Source of the DNA: Lachnoclostridium sp. An169
GTDB lineage: Bacteria > Bacillota > Clostridia > Lachnospirales > Lachnospiraceae
Assembly (NCBI RefSeq): GCF_002160525.1
Contig: NZ_NFKT01000013.1
Coordinates: forward strand, 59,972-123,971
Direction: 5' to 3'
DNA: 64,000 nt
Below are positions 50,324-58,901 of this stretch, one piece after another. Each line of letters opens with the position of its first letter. Position 1 is the stretch's first letter. A model generated the notes under the pieces. The model was not told the DNA's origin. It was given only the letters and a program-made list of their open reading frames with translations, and did not search any database. The translations under genes were made by a program, and so were the position numbers.

Positions 50324-51742
50324 ATGAAAGCATTTATGGACAAGGATTTTTTACTGAGCACAGATACCGCAAAGGAACTGTTTCATGACTATGCGGAGAA
50401 GATGCCGATCCTGGATTACCACTGCCATATCGATCCGAAGGAGATCGCTGAGGACAGGAAATTTGAAAATATTACCCAGGTATGGCTGGGCGGAGACCAT
50501 TATAAATGGCGCCTGATGCGCTCCAACGGCGTGGAGGAGAAATATATCACCGGAGATGCCACAGACCGTGAGAAATTCCAGAAATGGGCGGAGACTCTCG
50601 GCAGAGGAATCGGTAATCCGCTGTTCCACTGGAGCCATCTGGAACTGCAGAGATATTTCGGCTATACCGGTGTGTTAAACGGGGATACGGCAGAGGAAGT
50701 GTGGAATCTCTGCAATGCGAAGCTTGCGGAGGATTCCATGAGCACACGCAACCTGATCCGCCAGTCCGGCGTTACGCTTGTCTGCACGACCGATGACCCG
50801 GCGGATTCTCTCGAGTGGCATAAAGTACTCAAAGAGGATGACAGCTTTGAAGTACAGGTCCTTCCGGCATGGCGCCCGGACAAGGCAATGTCCATCGAGA
50901 AACCGACCTTTGCAGAGTATCTGGTGAAACTGGGAGAGGCTGCAGGCATGGAGGTAAAGACATTTGCGGACATTAAGGAAGCACTGAAAAAGAGAATGGC
51001 ATTCTTTGATGAAATGGGATGCCGCGCTTCCGACCATGGCCTGAACTATGTGGTATACAATCCGGCTTCGGAGGAAGAAGTGGAGGCGATTGTGGCAAAG
51101 AGACTTTCCGGCGCAGCGCTTACCACAGATGAAGAAGAGAAGTATAAGACCGCGTTCATGCTGTTCGTGGGAAGAGAGTACGCAAGGCTCGGATGGGTGA
51201 TGCAGCTCCATTACGGATGCAAGAGAGACAATAATAAGGCAACGTTTGCAAAACTGGGACCGGATACCGGATTCGACTGCATCAGCAATTACACGCCGGC
51301 GGATCAGGTGGCAGATTTCCTGAATGCCCTGAGCGAGACGGATGAGCTTCCGAAGACAATCCTCTACAGCCTGAACCCCAACGACGATGAGGCGATCGGC
51401 ACGATCATCGGCTGCTTCCAGGATTCCACGGCTGCGGCAAAAGTACAGCAGGGGTCTGCATGGTGGTTCAACGACAACAAGACCGGAATGATCAAACAGA
51501 TGACATCCCTTGGAAATCTGGGATGCCTTGGAAATTTTGTGGGAATGCTGACCGACTCCAGAAGTTTCCTCTCCTACACAAGGCATGAGTATTTCCGTCG
51601 GATCCTCTGCGATCTGTTCGGAACCTGGGTGGAGAATGGAGAGTATCCGAAGGATATGAAGATGCTTGGCACGCTGGTGAAGGATATCTCCTATAATAAT
51701 GCAGTGAGATATTTTGGATTTGATCTGGATACAGTAGAATAA
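50324..51742 (+). CDS. uxaC: Glucuronate/galacturonate isomerase
   Basis: Interconverts D-glucuronate with fructuronate and D-galacturonate with tagaturonate. 472 residues of the amidohydrolase-like UxaC family: ILDYHCHIDPKEIAED with metal-site His33 and His35, RNLIRQSGVTLVCTTDDPAD, VLPAWRPDKAM, and WVMQLHYGCKRDNN near the active site. ATG 50324 was chosen with AAAGGAGA upstream; the longer frame would overlap the regulator. It is the second gene of the lacI-uxaC operon and is followed by a terminator. Confidence 0.96.
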   Translation: MKAFMDKDFLLSTDTAKELFHDYAEKMPILDYHCHIDPKEIAEDRKFENITQVWLGGDHYKWRLMRSNGVEEKYITGDATDREKFQKWAETLGRGIGNPLFHWSHLELQRYFGYTGVLNGDTAEEVWNLCNAKLAEDSMSTRNLIRQSGVTLVCTTDDPADSLEWHKVLKEDDSFEVQVLPAWRPDKAMSIEKPTFAEYLVKLGEAAGMEVKTFADIKEALKKRMAFFDEMGCRASDHGLNYVVYNPASEEEVEAIVAKRLSGAALTTDEEEKYKTAFMLFVGREYARLGWVMQLHYGCKRDNNKATFAKLGPDTGFDCISNYTPADQVADFLNALSETDELPKTILYSLNPNDDEAIGTIIGCFQDSTAAAKVQQGSAWWFNDNKTGMIKQMTSLGNLGCLGNFVGMLTDSRSFLSYTRHEYFRRILCDLFGTWVENGEYPKDMKMLGTLVKDISYNNAVRYFGFDLDTVE

Positions 51743-51776
51743 CTGTTGAGTGAAAAAGAAGTTCAGAAGTGTTTCA

Positions 51777-51813
51777 GAGGGTCTGGCGCATTACGCGACA
51801 GACCCTCATTTTT
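51777..51813 (+). terminator. Terminator of the lacI-uxaC operon
   Basis: GAGGGTCTG pairs with CAGACCCTC, with GCGC/GCG inside, followed by ATTTTTA. Confidence 0.85.
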
Positions 51814-51961
51814 ACTGCGACTGCAGATAGTGCTCTGCGTCCTCAGCACTAAGCTCATATACTTCCTGCCCGCTTCATACCAGTCCTTTTTCATCGCCTC
51901 ATCATGCTTCTCCTGATCAAATGTCTCCAGGATCATCTGGACCACCTCTGCTTTCTGCGAT

Positions 51962-51978
51962 ACCAGGATATTCCTGGT
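51962..51978. repeat. Perfect 17-nt palindrome
   Basis: ACCAGGA-TAT-TCCTGGT. Its role is unknown; it lies within the nuclease remnant. Confidence 0.5.
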
Positions 51979-51981
51979 TAT

Positions 51982-52231
51982 TTAATTTTCCATCATTCAA
52001 TTAGTTGCACCTCCATTATAAAAAATAACTTTTGCAGTTGCAACCTTCTGTGAGCTCAATCAAAAGGAATCTGTCCGGCAAAAGTTCTTCTGGTAAAACT
52101 ATAACTGCACAATTTGTACGCTATGCCGGATAAATATTCCATTATTATAGGCGCAATGCGTCAATCTGTCAATATGATAATATACACAAATTTCTTCTGC
52201 AGATTTTTCCTGCAAATTTTGAAAAAAGTAG
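51982..52231. other. AT-rich intergenic stretch before the GntR-ABC operon
   Basis: No gene was recognised. It contains a direct repeat of AGTTGCA (near 52003 and 52036) and TCTGCAGA/TGCA elements near 52197. These could be further remnants of a mobile element. Confidence 0.45.
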
Positions 52232-52260
52232 TTGACAAACCCTCCGGAAGCATATATTCT
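52232..52260 (+). promoter_or_regulatory. Promoter of the GntR-ABC operon
   Basis: TTGACA, 17-nt spacer, TATTCT, 58 nt before the start. Confidence 0.85.
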
Positions 52261-52271
52261 GTATATGACAG

Positions 52272-52299
52272 CTAGTTAGTTACTCAACTAACAAACTAG
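52272..52299. promoter_or_regulatory. GntR/YtrA-type operator
   Basis: GTTAGTT and AACTAAC form a perfect inverted repeat around ACTC, with outer CTAG elements at both ends. It lies just after the -10 box, the usual place for autorepression by YtrA-type regulators. Confidence 0.75.
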
Positions 52300-52318
52300 A
52301 TAACAAAGAGGTGATACG

Positions 52319-52690
52319 GTGAACATCAATCCGAATTCAGAGAAGCCGATCTTCATCCAGATTGCGGAGCAGCTTGAGGATTCCATATTTACGGGCGTAT
52401 TCCCGGAGGAGACGAAGATCCCCTCCACCAACGAGATATCTGCCCTGTTTAATATCAATCCCCACACGGTTCTGAAGGGGATGAACATACTGGTGGACGA
52501 AGAAATTATTTACAAGAAAAGAGGTCTGGGGATGTTTGTGAAAGAAGGGGCGGTCGGAAAGATCCGGCAGAAGAGACAGGGGCAGTTTTACGAGCAGTAT
52601 ATCGCCTCTATGATTGAGGAAGCGTCGAAGCTGCATATGACGAAGGAAGAAGTGATTGCTCTGGTAGAAAGGGGATATGATAATGAGTAA
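52319..52690 (+). CDS. GntR-family regulator, YtrA subfamily
   Basis: 123 residues: a winged helix (NPNSEKPIFIQIAEQLEDSI, KIPSTNEISALFNINPHTVL) and a short C-terminal dimer helix region instead of a large effector domain, which is the YtrA type. These repressors usually control an adjacent ABC transporter and respond to envelope stress or antibiotics. The start is GTG with AAAGAGGTG upstream. It overlaps the ABC gene by 8 nt. The operator just upstream indicates autoregulation. Confidence 0.92.
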   Translation: MNINPNSEKPIFIQIAEQLEDSIFTGVFPEETKIPSTNEISALFNINPHTVLKGMNILVDEEIIYKKRGLGMFVKEGAVGKIRQKRQGQFYEQYIASMIEEASKLHMTKEEVIALVERGYDNE

Positions 52691-53594
52691 GATCCAGATT
52701 AAAAATGTTACAAAGCGGTACGGGGATGTCACGGCCCTTGACCATGTTTCGTTTTCCTTTAAATCCGGGAAAATCTATGGTTTCCTGGGACGGAACGGTG
52801 CAGGCAAATCTACGCTGATCAACATTATCGCCAACCGGATTTTCCCGGACGAGGGAGCGGTCTTTATCGACGGACTTCCGGCAAGAGAGAACATGGATGT
52901 GCATGAGAAGATCTTCTGCATGAGTGAAGCCGATCTGTACGATACGGGGATGAAGGTCAGAGATCATTTTAAATGGACCGGGCGGTTCTACGACAGTTTC
53001 GACGTGGAGAAGGCATTTAGGATCGCGGAAGAATTCGGCCTGGATACCGGGAAAAGGTTCAAGGCGCTCTCCAAAGGTTACCAGTCGATTTTCAAGCTGA
53101 CAATCGCCCTTGCTCTCAACGTCCCGTATGTGATCTTTGATGAGCCGGTGCTGGGGCTGGATGCCAATCACAGGGAGATGTTTTACAGCCTGCTGCTAAA
53201 AGAATTCGAGGAAAACGAGAGGACACTGATCATAGCCACCCATCTGATTGAGGAAGTGGCGAACATCATTGAGGAGGTTGTCCTCATCGATAACGGGAGA
53301 GTACTGCTCCAGGAGAGCACGGAGGAACTTCTTGAGACCGGATACTGTGTGTCGGGATTTGCAAAGGATGTGGATGCATACTGTCTTGGAAAGAATGTTA
53401 TCGGAACGGATGAGCTTGGCAGTCTGAAACTTGCCTATATCTGCGGAGAAAAGACGGAGATCCCGCAGGGGAGCAGCCTGCAGATCACGGCGATGAATCT
53501 TCAGAAGCTGTTTGTGAAGCTGACCGGGAAGGCGGTGGACGGGAACGCAGTGGCCGGGAATGCAGTGGCGGAGAAAGGAGATATGAAATTATGA
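52683..53594 (+). CDS. ABC transporter ATP-binding protein
   Basis: 303 residues. Walker A GRNGAGKST, a weak signature loop in ALSKGYQSIFKLTIAL, Walker B YVIFDEPVLGLDA, and the H loop ATHLIEE. The C-terminal 90 residues are an accessory beta region ending with a small in-frame repeat (DGNAVAGNAVAEKG). ATG 52683 was preferred over 52677 for spacing from GAAAGGGG. It pairs with the membrane protein next to it; YtrB/BcrA-like exporters are the likely class, substrate unknown. Confidence 0.92.
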   Translation: MSKIQIKNVTKRYGDVTALDHVSFSFKSGKIYGFLGRNGAGKSTLINIIANRIFPDEGAVFIDGLPARENMDVHEKIFCMSEADLYDTGMKVRDHFKWTGRFYDSFDVEKAFRIAEEFGLDTGKRFKALSKGYQSIFKLTIALALNVPYVIFDEPVLGLDANHREMFYSLLLKEFEENERTLIIATHLIEEVANIIEEVVLIDNGRVLLQESTEELLETGYCVSGFAKDVDAYCLGKNVIGTDELGSLKLAYICGEKTEIPQGSSLQITAMNLQKLFVKLTGKAVDGNAVAGNAVAEKGDMKL

Positions 53595-54310
53595 AAAAGT
53601 TAAAAGCAGCGATCCAGTATGAATGTCTGACATCGGTGAAATACGTCTGGCTCTTTTATCTGATCCAGTATGCGGCTGTGGCGCTCATCACGGTGATCGT
53701 GATGCTCAGTGTGAATACTACTGAGGAAGTGGGAACAAACTGTCTGGAATTCAACACACTGATCTATGTGGGAATCCTGGGAGGCCTCGGGGCGAAAGAA
53801 GACTTTCGCATGCTGATCCAGAACGGATTTACCCGCAGATGTATCTTCCTGGCGGCGGCGTCCATGTTTGCATTTATATGCGGAGTGATGGCGTTGGTTG
53901 ACACGGCGGTGGGACAGATTCTTCATCTTGTTTTCCCGGCGTACTCTTCTGTGTTCGGCGCACTCTACGGATATGAAAATGTTTTCGCAAACTGGATATG
54001 GCTGTTCTGTTTCTACATGCTCGTGTGCAGTCTGCTGTATCTGGCGGTTCTGGCGATCAACAAGGCGGGGAAGACCATCTCCATCTGCCTGGGGGTGGGA
54101 CTTGGCGCGGCAGTGCTTGTGATTGTGGCCCTGTTCCGGTATGTGGTTCCGGGAGAGACGGCAGCGAAAATTGCAGAGGCCGCAGCGGCAGCTATGGGAT
54201 ATTTAAGCGACGGGACCGTGAACCGCGTATTTCCCGTGCTTACCATGCTTGTGCTTGCAGCTCTGTCCGGAGCAGGAGCCTATGCGGTGCTCCGCAGGAC
54301 GGAACTGTAA
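53591..54310 (+). CDS. ABC transporter membrane protein
   Basis: 239 residues with six membrane helices (YVWLFYLIQYAAVALITVIV; CIFLAAASMFAFICGVMALV; WIWLFCFYMLVCSLLYLAVL; GVGLGAAVLVIVALF; and a last one near VLTMLVLAALSGAGAYAVL). The short polar loop LGAKEDFRMLIQNGFTRRCI is typical of ABC-2-like permeases next to YtrA-type regulators. The start overlaps the ATPase stop (TTATGA), and GAAAGGAGA precedes it. It is the last gene of the GntR-ABC operon. Confidence 0.85.
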   Translation: MKKLKAAIQYECLTSVKYVWLFYLIQYAAVALITVIVMLSVNTTEEVGTNCLEFNTLIYVGILGGLGAKEDFRMLIQNGFTRRCIFLAAASMFAFICGVMALVDTAVGQILHLVFPAYSSVFGALYGYENVFANWIWLFCFYMLVCSLLYLAVLAINKAGKTISICLGVGLGAAVLVIVALFRYVVPGETAAKIAEAAAAAMGYLSDGTVNRVFPVLTMLVLAALSGAGAYAVLRRTEL

Positions 54311-54435
54311 AAAGAATCACACTTTTTTGTCAGCTTTTTCATAATTCCGTCACAAATCGGGGCTATCTTATGAATCGTAAAAAGGAAATGAAGTGGATGG
54401 AAGAAATCCAAAGAGATGAAAAGAGGCTGACAATC

Positions 54436-55854
54436 ATGAGTGAAGAATTCAGGAATGAAAATACAGAGATGAATGAAACTGCACAGAATATGCAGAAATC
54501 AGAAAGTGATATGCAGGAATGGTATATGCCGGGTTCGGAGACCGGTAAGGCTCAGAGCGGGAGCAGCACAACGACTGCAGAAGCTCCCGGAAATGAGCAT
54601 CATCAGAAGAAAGAAAAGACGCACAAACCTATGACAACAGGCAGGAAATGGGCGAGCGTGGTAGCTATGGGCCTTGTGTTTGGGCTTGTAGCAGGAGGCA
54701 CCATGTTCGGAGTCAACATGGCGGGCAACCGGATTGCGGGTGACTCCGGTAAGACTGCGATCCCGCAGACCCAGACCACATCGGGAACAGCTTCATCCGG
54801 AAGTTCAAGTTCATCGGAGGGCGGCACGGTTGCAGATGTGGCGGCAAATGCAATGCCTTCACTGGTTACGATTTCCACCATGTCAGTGGAAGAGATGAGA
54901 AGCTTCTTCGGAGGAACTCAGCAGTATGAGGTGGAAGGCGCCGGAACCGGTGTTATCGTAGGAGAAAATGATACCGAACTTCTGATTGCCACCAACAACC
55001 ATGTGGTAGAAGGTGCTCAGAGCCTGTCTGTCGGATTTATCGATGAGGCGAGTGTGGAAGGCGAGATCAAGGGAACAGATGTGAACAATGACCTTGCAGT
55101 AGTTGCCGTAAAACTTTCAGATATTCCGGATGACACGATGAACCAGATCAAGGTCGCAACCATCGGCGATTCGGACGATATGCGCCTTGGAGACCAGGTT
55201 GTTGCCATCGGTAATGCCCTCGGATACGGACAGTCTGTTACAAGCGGTTACATCAGTGCGTTTGACAGAGATCTTACACTGACAGACAACAACGGAACGA
55301 CGATTACATCCACCGGACTGATCCAGACGGACGCGGCAATCAACTCCGGAAACAGCGGCGGTGCGCTTCTGAACATGAAAGGCGAATTGATCGGTATTAA
55401 TGAGGCTAAGAGCTCTACAACATCGACAGGCGCATCTGTGGATAATATCGGATTTGCTATCCCGATTGACAAGGCAGAGGCGAGCCTGCAGGATCTGATG
55501 ACACAGGAGACAAGGTCTAAGGTTGACGAGAGCGAGGCTTCCTGGCTCGGTATCCGCGGTCAGGATGTAGCGGCAGAAGTTACCCAGCTCTACGGAATTC
55601 CGTCCGGTGTTGTTGTAGAAGAAGTTGTTTCCGGCGGTCCGGCAGAAGATGCGGGATTGAAACAGGGCGATATTATTACGGAGTTTGACGGACGTACAAT
55701 AACCAGTATGTCACAGCTTCAGGATGTGCTGACATATTATGCGGCGGGCGAGAAAGTCGATATAGTGGTAGAACGCTCCGGAAACAGCGGATATGAGGAA
55801 CAGGCGCTGACCATCACTCTCGGGTCAGCAGCAGATGCGGCAAATGCAAAGTGA
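54436..55854 (+). CDS. HtrA/DegP-like serine protease, membrane anchored
   Basis: 472 residues from the ATG with AGAGG 9 nt upstream; ATGs at 54370 and 54388 are also in frame. The order is: acidic disordered N-terminus, membrane helix at about 71-93 (WASVVAMGLVFGLVAGGTMF), Ser/Thr linker, trypsin-like protease with His189 (NNHVVEG), Asp219 (NNDLAVV) and Ser307 (NSGNSGGAL), then one PDZ domain (GVVVEEVVSGGPAEDAGL, GDIITEFDG). The protease domain is outside the membrane and degrades damaged exported proteins. The gene is monocistronic with a terminator. It shows no CssRS-type sites that I recognise. Confidence 0.94.
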   Translation: MSEEFRNENTEMNETAQNMQKSESDMQEWYMPGSETGKAQSGSSTTTAEAPGNEHHQKKEKTHKPMTTGRKWASVVAMGLVFGLVAGGTMFGVNMAGNRIAGDSGKTAIPQTQTTSGTASSGSSSSSEGGTVADVAANAMPSLVTISTMSVEEMRSFFGGTQQYEVEGAGTGVIVGENDTELLIATNNHVVEGAQSLSVGFIDEASVEGEIKGTDVNNDLAVVAVKLSDIPDDTMNQIKVATIGDSDDMRLGDQVVAIGNALGYGQSVTSGYISAFDRDLTLTDNNGTTITSTGLIQTDAAINSGNSGGALLNMKGELIGINEAKSSTTSTGASVDNIGFAIPIDKAEASLQDLMTQETRSKVDESEASWLGIRGQDVAAEVTQLYGIPSGVVVEEVVSGGPAEDAGLKQGDIITEFDGRTITSMSQLQDVLTYYAAGEKVDIVVERSGNSGYEEQALTITLGSAADAANAK

Positions 55855-55867
55855 AAAAATGAAAGAA

Positions 55868-55901
55868 TACGCCGGACAGGAATTATTTCCTGCCCGGCGT
55901 A
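55868..55901. terminator. Hairpin between convergent htrA-like and kinase genes
   Basis: TACGCCGG pairs with CCGGCGTA and CAGGAA with TTCCTG inside, one mismatch apart. Probable bidirectional terminator. Confidence 0.7.
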
Positions 55902-55934
55902 AGTGCTTTCAGGGAATATTTTTGCGGAAGATTT

Positions 55935-56957
55935 CTACCGGTTCATTTCAAGCTGAGGTCCGGTCGCCTTATGGCCTCTGATTACTGCCTCGATCTCTTT
56001 GAGATCAGAGGAAGGAAGATCTCCCGGAATCGTGTTCTTTACAGCGCTTGTCGCATTGCCGAACTCCAGAGCCCTCTGACAGTTATTGGAGTCGGAGAGC
56101 AGCCCGTAGAGCACACCGGATACATAAGCGTCTCCGCTTCCGATCCGGTCAACCACTTCGATGTTGCGGTAAGGCTCTTCCTCGTAGAATTGATCCGTAC
56201 GTGCATCGTAGATGATGGAACCGAAGGTATGGATCTTCGGGCTGTGAACGATCCTCTGGGTGGAGGCGACGATTGAGATCGGATAATCGGCGGTGAAGCT
56301 CTTCATGATATCCCTGGCATCCCCCTCTTTTAAGAAGGTCAGCCTTGCTGTCTCTTCCGAACAGAAGAAGATGTCCACATAGGGGAGAATTTTCTCAATA
56401 CACTCTCTGGCTTCATCCCCGGTCCAGAGATTTCCGCGGAAGTTTACGTCAAAGGAGATCAGTGCGCCAGCCTCCTTGAAACGGCGGATCATCTCGATGG
56501 CGGTCTCCCGGCACTGGGAACTTAAGGCCAGGGTGATGCCGCTGGTGTGGAAACATCTGGCGGATGTGAAGAGAGAGTCATCGAAATCATCCACAGAGAT
56601 GGCGTTGATCGTCGAGTGGCGCCGGTCATAGACTACACCGGGTTTCCTCGGATAAGCGCCGTTTTCATAATAGTAGATTCCAAGTCTTGCGTCTCGCGAG
56701 TCATCGTATACGAGATAGTCGTCGCTCACGCCGCAGAAACGGATTCTGTTCTTGGCGTATGTCCCGATATCATTTGCCGGGAGTTTGGAGATGATCCCGG
56801 TGCGCAGCCCCAGCAGGGAGACGCCGGATACAACATTAAGTTCCGCTCCGCCCACCTGTTTCTGGAGGGTATCACCTCTTACAAGGCGTTCATTGCTCGG
56901 CGGGGAAAGGCGGAGAAGAACTTCTCCGAGGGAAAGAAGATCGAATGATTTGCTCAT
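55935..56957 (-). CDS. PfkB-family sugar kinase, KDG-kinase-like (second copy)
   Basis: 340 residues of the ribokinase/PfkB fold. N-terminal DLLSLGEVLLRLSPPSNERL, VGGAELNVVSGVSLLG, substrate-side GIYYYENGAYPRKPGVVYDR, and the ATP/catalytic signature EVVDRIGSGDAYVSGVLYG with the catalytic Asp. The GIYYYE/VVYDR pattern fits 2-keto-3-deoxygluconate kinases. It is last gene of kdgA-kdgK on the minus strand, 97 nt after the first kinase with a hairpin between. It shares the fold but differs widely from its neighbour, so it may phosphorylate a different keto-deoxy sugar acid. A GGAGG site precedes the ATG. Confidence 0.85.
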   Translation of the reverse strand: MSKSFDLLSLGEVLLRLSPPSNERLVRGDTLQKQVGGAELNVVSGVSLLGLRTGIISKLPANDIGTYAKNRIRFCGVSDDYLVYDDSRDARLGIYYYENGAYPRKPGVVYDRRHSTINAISVDDFDDSLFTSARCFHTSGITLALSSQCRETAIEMIRRFKEAGALISFDVNFRGNLWTGDEARECIEKILPYVDIFFCSEETARLTFLKEGDARDIMKSFTADYPISIVASTQRIVHSPKIHTFGSIIYDARTDQFYEEEPYRNIEVVDRIGSGDAYVSGVLYGLLSDSNNCQRALEFGNATSAVKNTIPGDLPSSDLKEIEAVIRGHKATGPQLEMNR

Positions 56958-56982
56958 GGCATTTACCTCCGAATATTATGGC

Positions 56983-57011
56983 GGGGATGCTGCATGGCAG
57001 ACAGCATCCCC
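56983..57011. promoter_or_regulatory. Intercistronic hairpin between the two kinase genes
   Basis: GGGGATGCTG pairs perfectly with CAGCATCCCC, 26 bp before the second kinase start on the minus strand. On that strand no T run follows, so it may stabilise the upstream kdgA-kdgK message or lower expression of the second kinase. Confidence 0.6.
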
Positions 57012-57054
57012 TTTTCAAGGTTTGGGTTTATATAAATTTTAACGTCAGCGTAAA

Positions 57055-58080
57055 TTATCTCTGGACACGTCCGGAAGCGTCTCCGCCGGCCAGTTTGAGA
57101 ACTTCGTCCATGGATACCATGTTGAAGTCTCCTTCGATTGAGTGCTTCAGGCAGGAAGCTGCCACTGCGAACTCGATTGTTGCCTGGGAATCATATCCGT
57201 TCAGGCATGCGCAGATCAGTCCGCCGCCGAAGCTGTCGCCGCCGCCTACGCGGTCAACGATGTGCATGGTATATTTCTTGCTGAAGTAGAAGTCGTTTCC
57301 GTCGTACAGCATAGCGGACCATTTATTGTCATTTGCAGAGATGGACTCGCGGAGTGTGATCGCTACTTTGGAGAATCCGAATCTGTCTGCAAGCTGTTTC
57401 GCAACATCTTTGTAACCTTCACGGTTTACTTCACCTTTTGTAACATCAGTGTCGGCTGCTTTGATGCCGAATACGTCAGCCGCATCCTCTTCGTTTGCGA
57501 TGCAGACGTCAACATACTGGCAGAGCTCGCCCATTACCTGACCTGCTTTTTCTTTGGACCACAGTTTGTTTCTGTAGTTCAGATCGCAGGAAATGGTAAC
57601 GCCTGCTTCTTTGGCAGCCTTGCATGCCTCCAGGCAGATCGCTGCAACGTCGTCGTTGAGCGCCGGTGTGATTCCTGTGAAATGGAACCACTCAGCTCCG
57701 TCGAAGATTTCTTTCCAGTTGAAGTCCTCTTTGGAAGCAGTAGCGATGGAGGAACCTGCGCGGTCATAGATAACCTTGGACGGACGCTGGGAAGCGCCTT
57801 TTTCCAGGAAGTAGATGCCGACTCTGTCTCCGCCGCGTGCGATATAGGAAGTGTCAACGCCGTATTTCCTGAGAGAGTTGACAGCAGCCTGTCCGATCTC
57901 GTGTTTCGGGAGCTTTGTGACGAATTTTGCGTCAAATCCATAGTTCGCCAGGGATACCGCAACGTTTGCCTCGCCGCCGCCGTAAGTTGCACCGTAGGTA
58001 TCCGCCTGTACAAAACGGTAATATCCTTCCGGAGCAAGTCTTAACATGATTTCTCCAAATGTGATAACTTTCTTCGCCAT
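57055..58080 (-). CDS. kdgK: 2-keto-3-deoxygluconate kinase
   Basis: Phosphorylates KDG to KDPG. 341 residues of the PfkB family: VITFGEIMLRLAPEGYYRFV, YGGGEANVAVSLANYG, VGIYFLEKGASQRPSKVIYD (typical KDG-kinase substrate lid), and the catalytic HIVDRVGGGDSFGGGLI. It starts 3 nt after the kdgA stop, so the two consecutive pathway enzymes are made together. A GAGGTAA site precedes the ATG. The codon choice is more uniform than in the second kinase, which suggests higher expression (impression, not measured). Confidence 0.92.
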   Translation of the reverse strand: MAKKVITFGEIMLRLAPEGYYRFVQADTYGATYGGGEANVAVSLANYGFDAKFVTKLPKHEIGQAAVNSLRKYGVDTSYIARGGDRVGIYFLEKGASQRPSKVIYDRAGSSIATASKEDFNWKEIFDGAEWFHFTGITPALNDDVAAICLEACKAAKEAGVTISCDLNYRNKLWSKEKAGQVMGELCQYVDVCIANEEDAADVFGIKAADTDVTKGEVNREGYKDVAKQLADRFGFSKVAITLRESISANDNKWSAMLYDGNDFYFSKKYTMHIVDRVGGGDSFGGGLICACLNGYDSQATIEFAVAASCLKHSIEGDFNMVSMDEVLKLAGGDASGRVQR

Positions 58081-58083
58081 TTC

Positions 58084-58725
58084 TTATTTACCTCTGCTTT
58101 CTTTTACAATTTCTGCCGCTTCTTTGACGAGCTCTCTGATCTTGTCAAACTCTCCGGCGTTGATCAGATCTCCTTTTACCATCCAGCTTCCGCCGCATGC
58201 AAGGATTCTGTCATATGCAAGATAGTCTCTTACGTTCTTTGCGTTGATTCCGCCTGTAGGCATGAACTTCATTCCCACATACGGAGCTGCGATTGCCTTG
58301 ATGTAGGCAAGTCCGCCTGCCTGCTCAGCCGGGAAGAACTTCACAACGTCAAGTCCGCACTCGATAGCCTGCTCCACGTCGCTCGGGTTCGCGCATCCCG
58401 GAGTTACCGGAATTCCTTTTTCCACACAGTATTTTACAACGCGGGGATTCAGACCCGGGCTTACGATGAATTTTGCGCCGGCCTCAACAGCCTGGTCAAC
58501 CTGTTCTGTAGTCAGGACTGTTCCTGCGCCTACCAGCATCTCCGGGAACTTCTCGCTCATGATGCGGATTGACTCTGCAGCTGCGGAAGTACGGAAAGTA
58601 ACCTCAGCACAGGGAAGTCCGCCGTCGCAGAGTGCCTGTCCGAGAGGTTCTGCATCTTTCGGATCATTTAAAACAACTACAGGGACGATACCGATTTCTT
58701 CGATTTTCTTTAATACTTCGTTCAT
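58084..58725 (-). CDS. kdgA: 2-keto-3-deoxy-6-phosphogluconate aldolase (KHG/KDPG aldolase)
   Basis: Cleaves KDPG to pyruvate and glyceraldehyde-3-phosphate, the last step of the hexuronate route. 213 residues: GIVPVVVLNDPKDAEPLGQA, PCAEVTFRTSAAAESI with the Glu/Arg of the active site, GAGTVLTTEQVDQAVEAGAK, FIVSPGLNP, VTPGCANPSDVEQAIECG, and DVVKFFPAEQAGG with the Schiff-base Lys. An AAAGGAGAA site precedes the ATG. It is first gene of the minus-strand operon, controlled by a strong promoter and probably by the divergent IclR-type protein. Confidence 0.95.
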   Translation of the reverse strand: MNEVLKKIEEIGIVPVVVLNDPKDAEPLGQALCDGGLPCAEVTFRTSAAAESIRIMSEKFPEMLVGAGTVLTTEQVDQAVEAGAKFIVSPGLNPRVVKYCVEKGIPVTPGCANPSDVEQAIECGLDVVKFFPAEQAGGLAYIKAIAAPYVGMKFMPTGGINAKNVRDYLAYDRILACGGSWMVKGDLINAGEFDKIRELVKEAAEIVKESRGK

Positions 58726-58744
58726 CTTCGATTCTCCTTTTTTA

Positions 58745-58761
58745 GTTTCACAATATGGAAA
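58745..58761. promoter_or_regulatory. Possible IclR/KdgR-type site in the kdgA leader
   Basis: GTTTCACAATATGGAAA agrees in 13 of 17 positions with the site at the IclR gene's own start of transcription. Confidence 0.45.
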
Positions 58762-58793
58762 TAAGTTTCGCGATGTGATACATCCTATCTACA

Positions 58794-58821
58794 AGTATAC
58801 CCCTGGAACTGAAAATGTCAA
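58794..58821 (-). promoter_or_regulatory. Promoter of the kdgA-kdgK operon
   Basis: Minus strand: TTGACA, 16-nt spacer, TATACT. A short perfect inverted pair, GATGT/ACATC (58772-58784), lies just downstream. Confidence 0.8.
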
Positions 58822-58870
58822 GCAGGAAAAATATTAAAATTTTCCCGGATAAATTGTGAATTAGTGACAG

Positions 58871-58899
58871 TTGAAGATAAGAGCGGAATGTGATAGAAT
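58871..58899 (+). promoter_or_regulatory. Promoter of the IclR-family gene
   Basis: TTGAAG, 17-nt spacer, TAGAAT. This shows that the upstream in-frame TTG is not the start codon. Confidence 0.7.
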
Positions 58900-58901
58900 G
58901 A

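Larger units (their letters stand above)
51763..51981 (-). pseudogene. Remnant of an Rpn/PD-(D/E)XK transposase-like nuclease
   Basis: On the minus strand an open stretch encodes QKAEVVQMILETFDQEKHD and then EAMKKDWYEAGRK, which resembles the C-terminal tail of Rpn-type recombination-promoting nucleases (PD-(D/E)XK transposase-like family, commonly ending with E-x-K-x-x-x-x-R-x-E-G-x-x-x-G). No catalytic domain lies upstream: a TAA cuts the frame at about 51984. The end overlaps the uxaC terminator. So this is a decayed fragment, not a gene. A perfect palindrome (51962-51978) lies in it. Confidence 0.5.
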
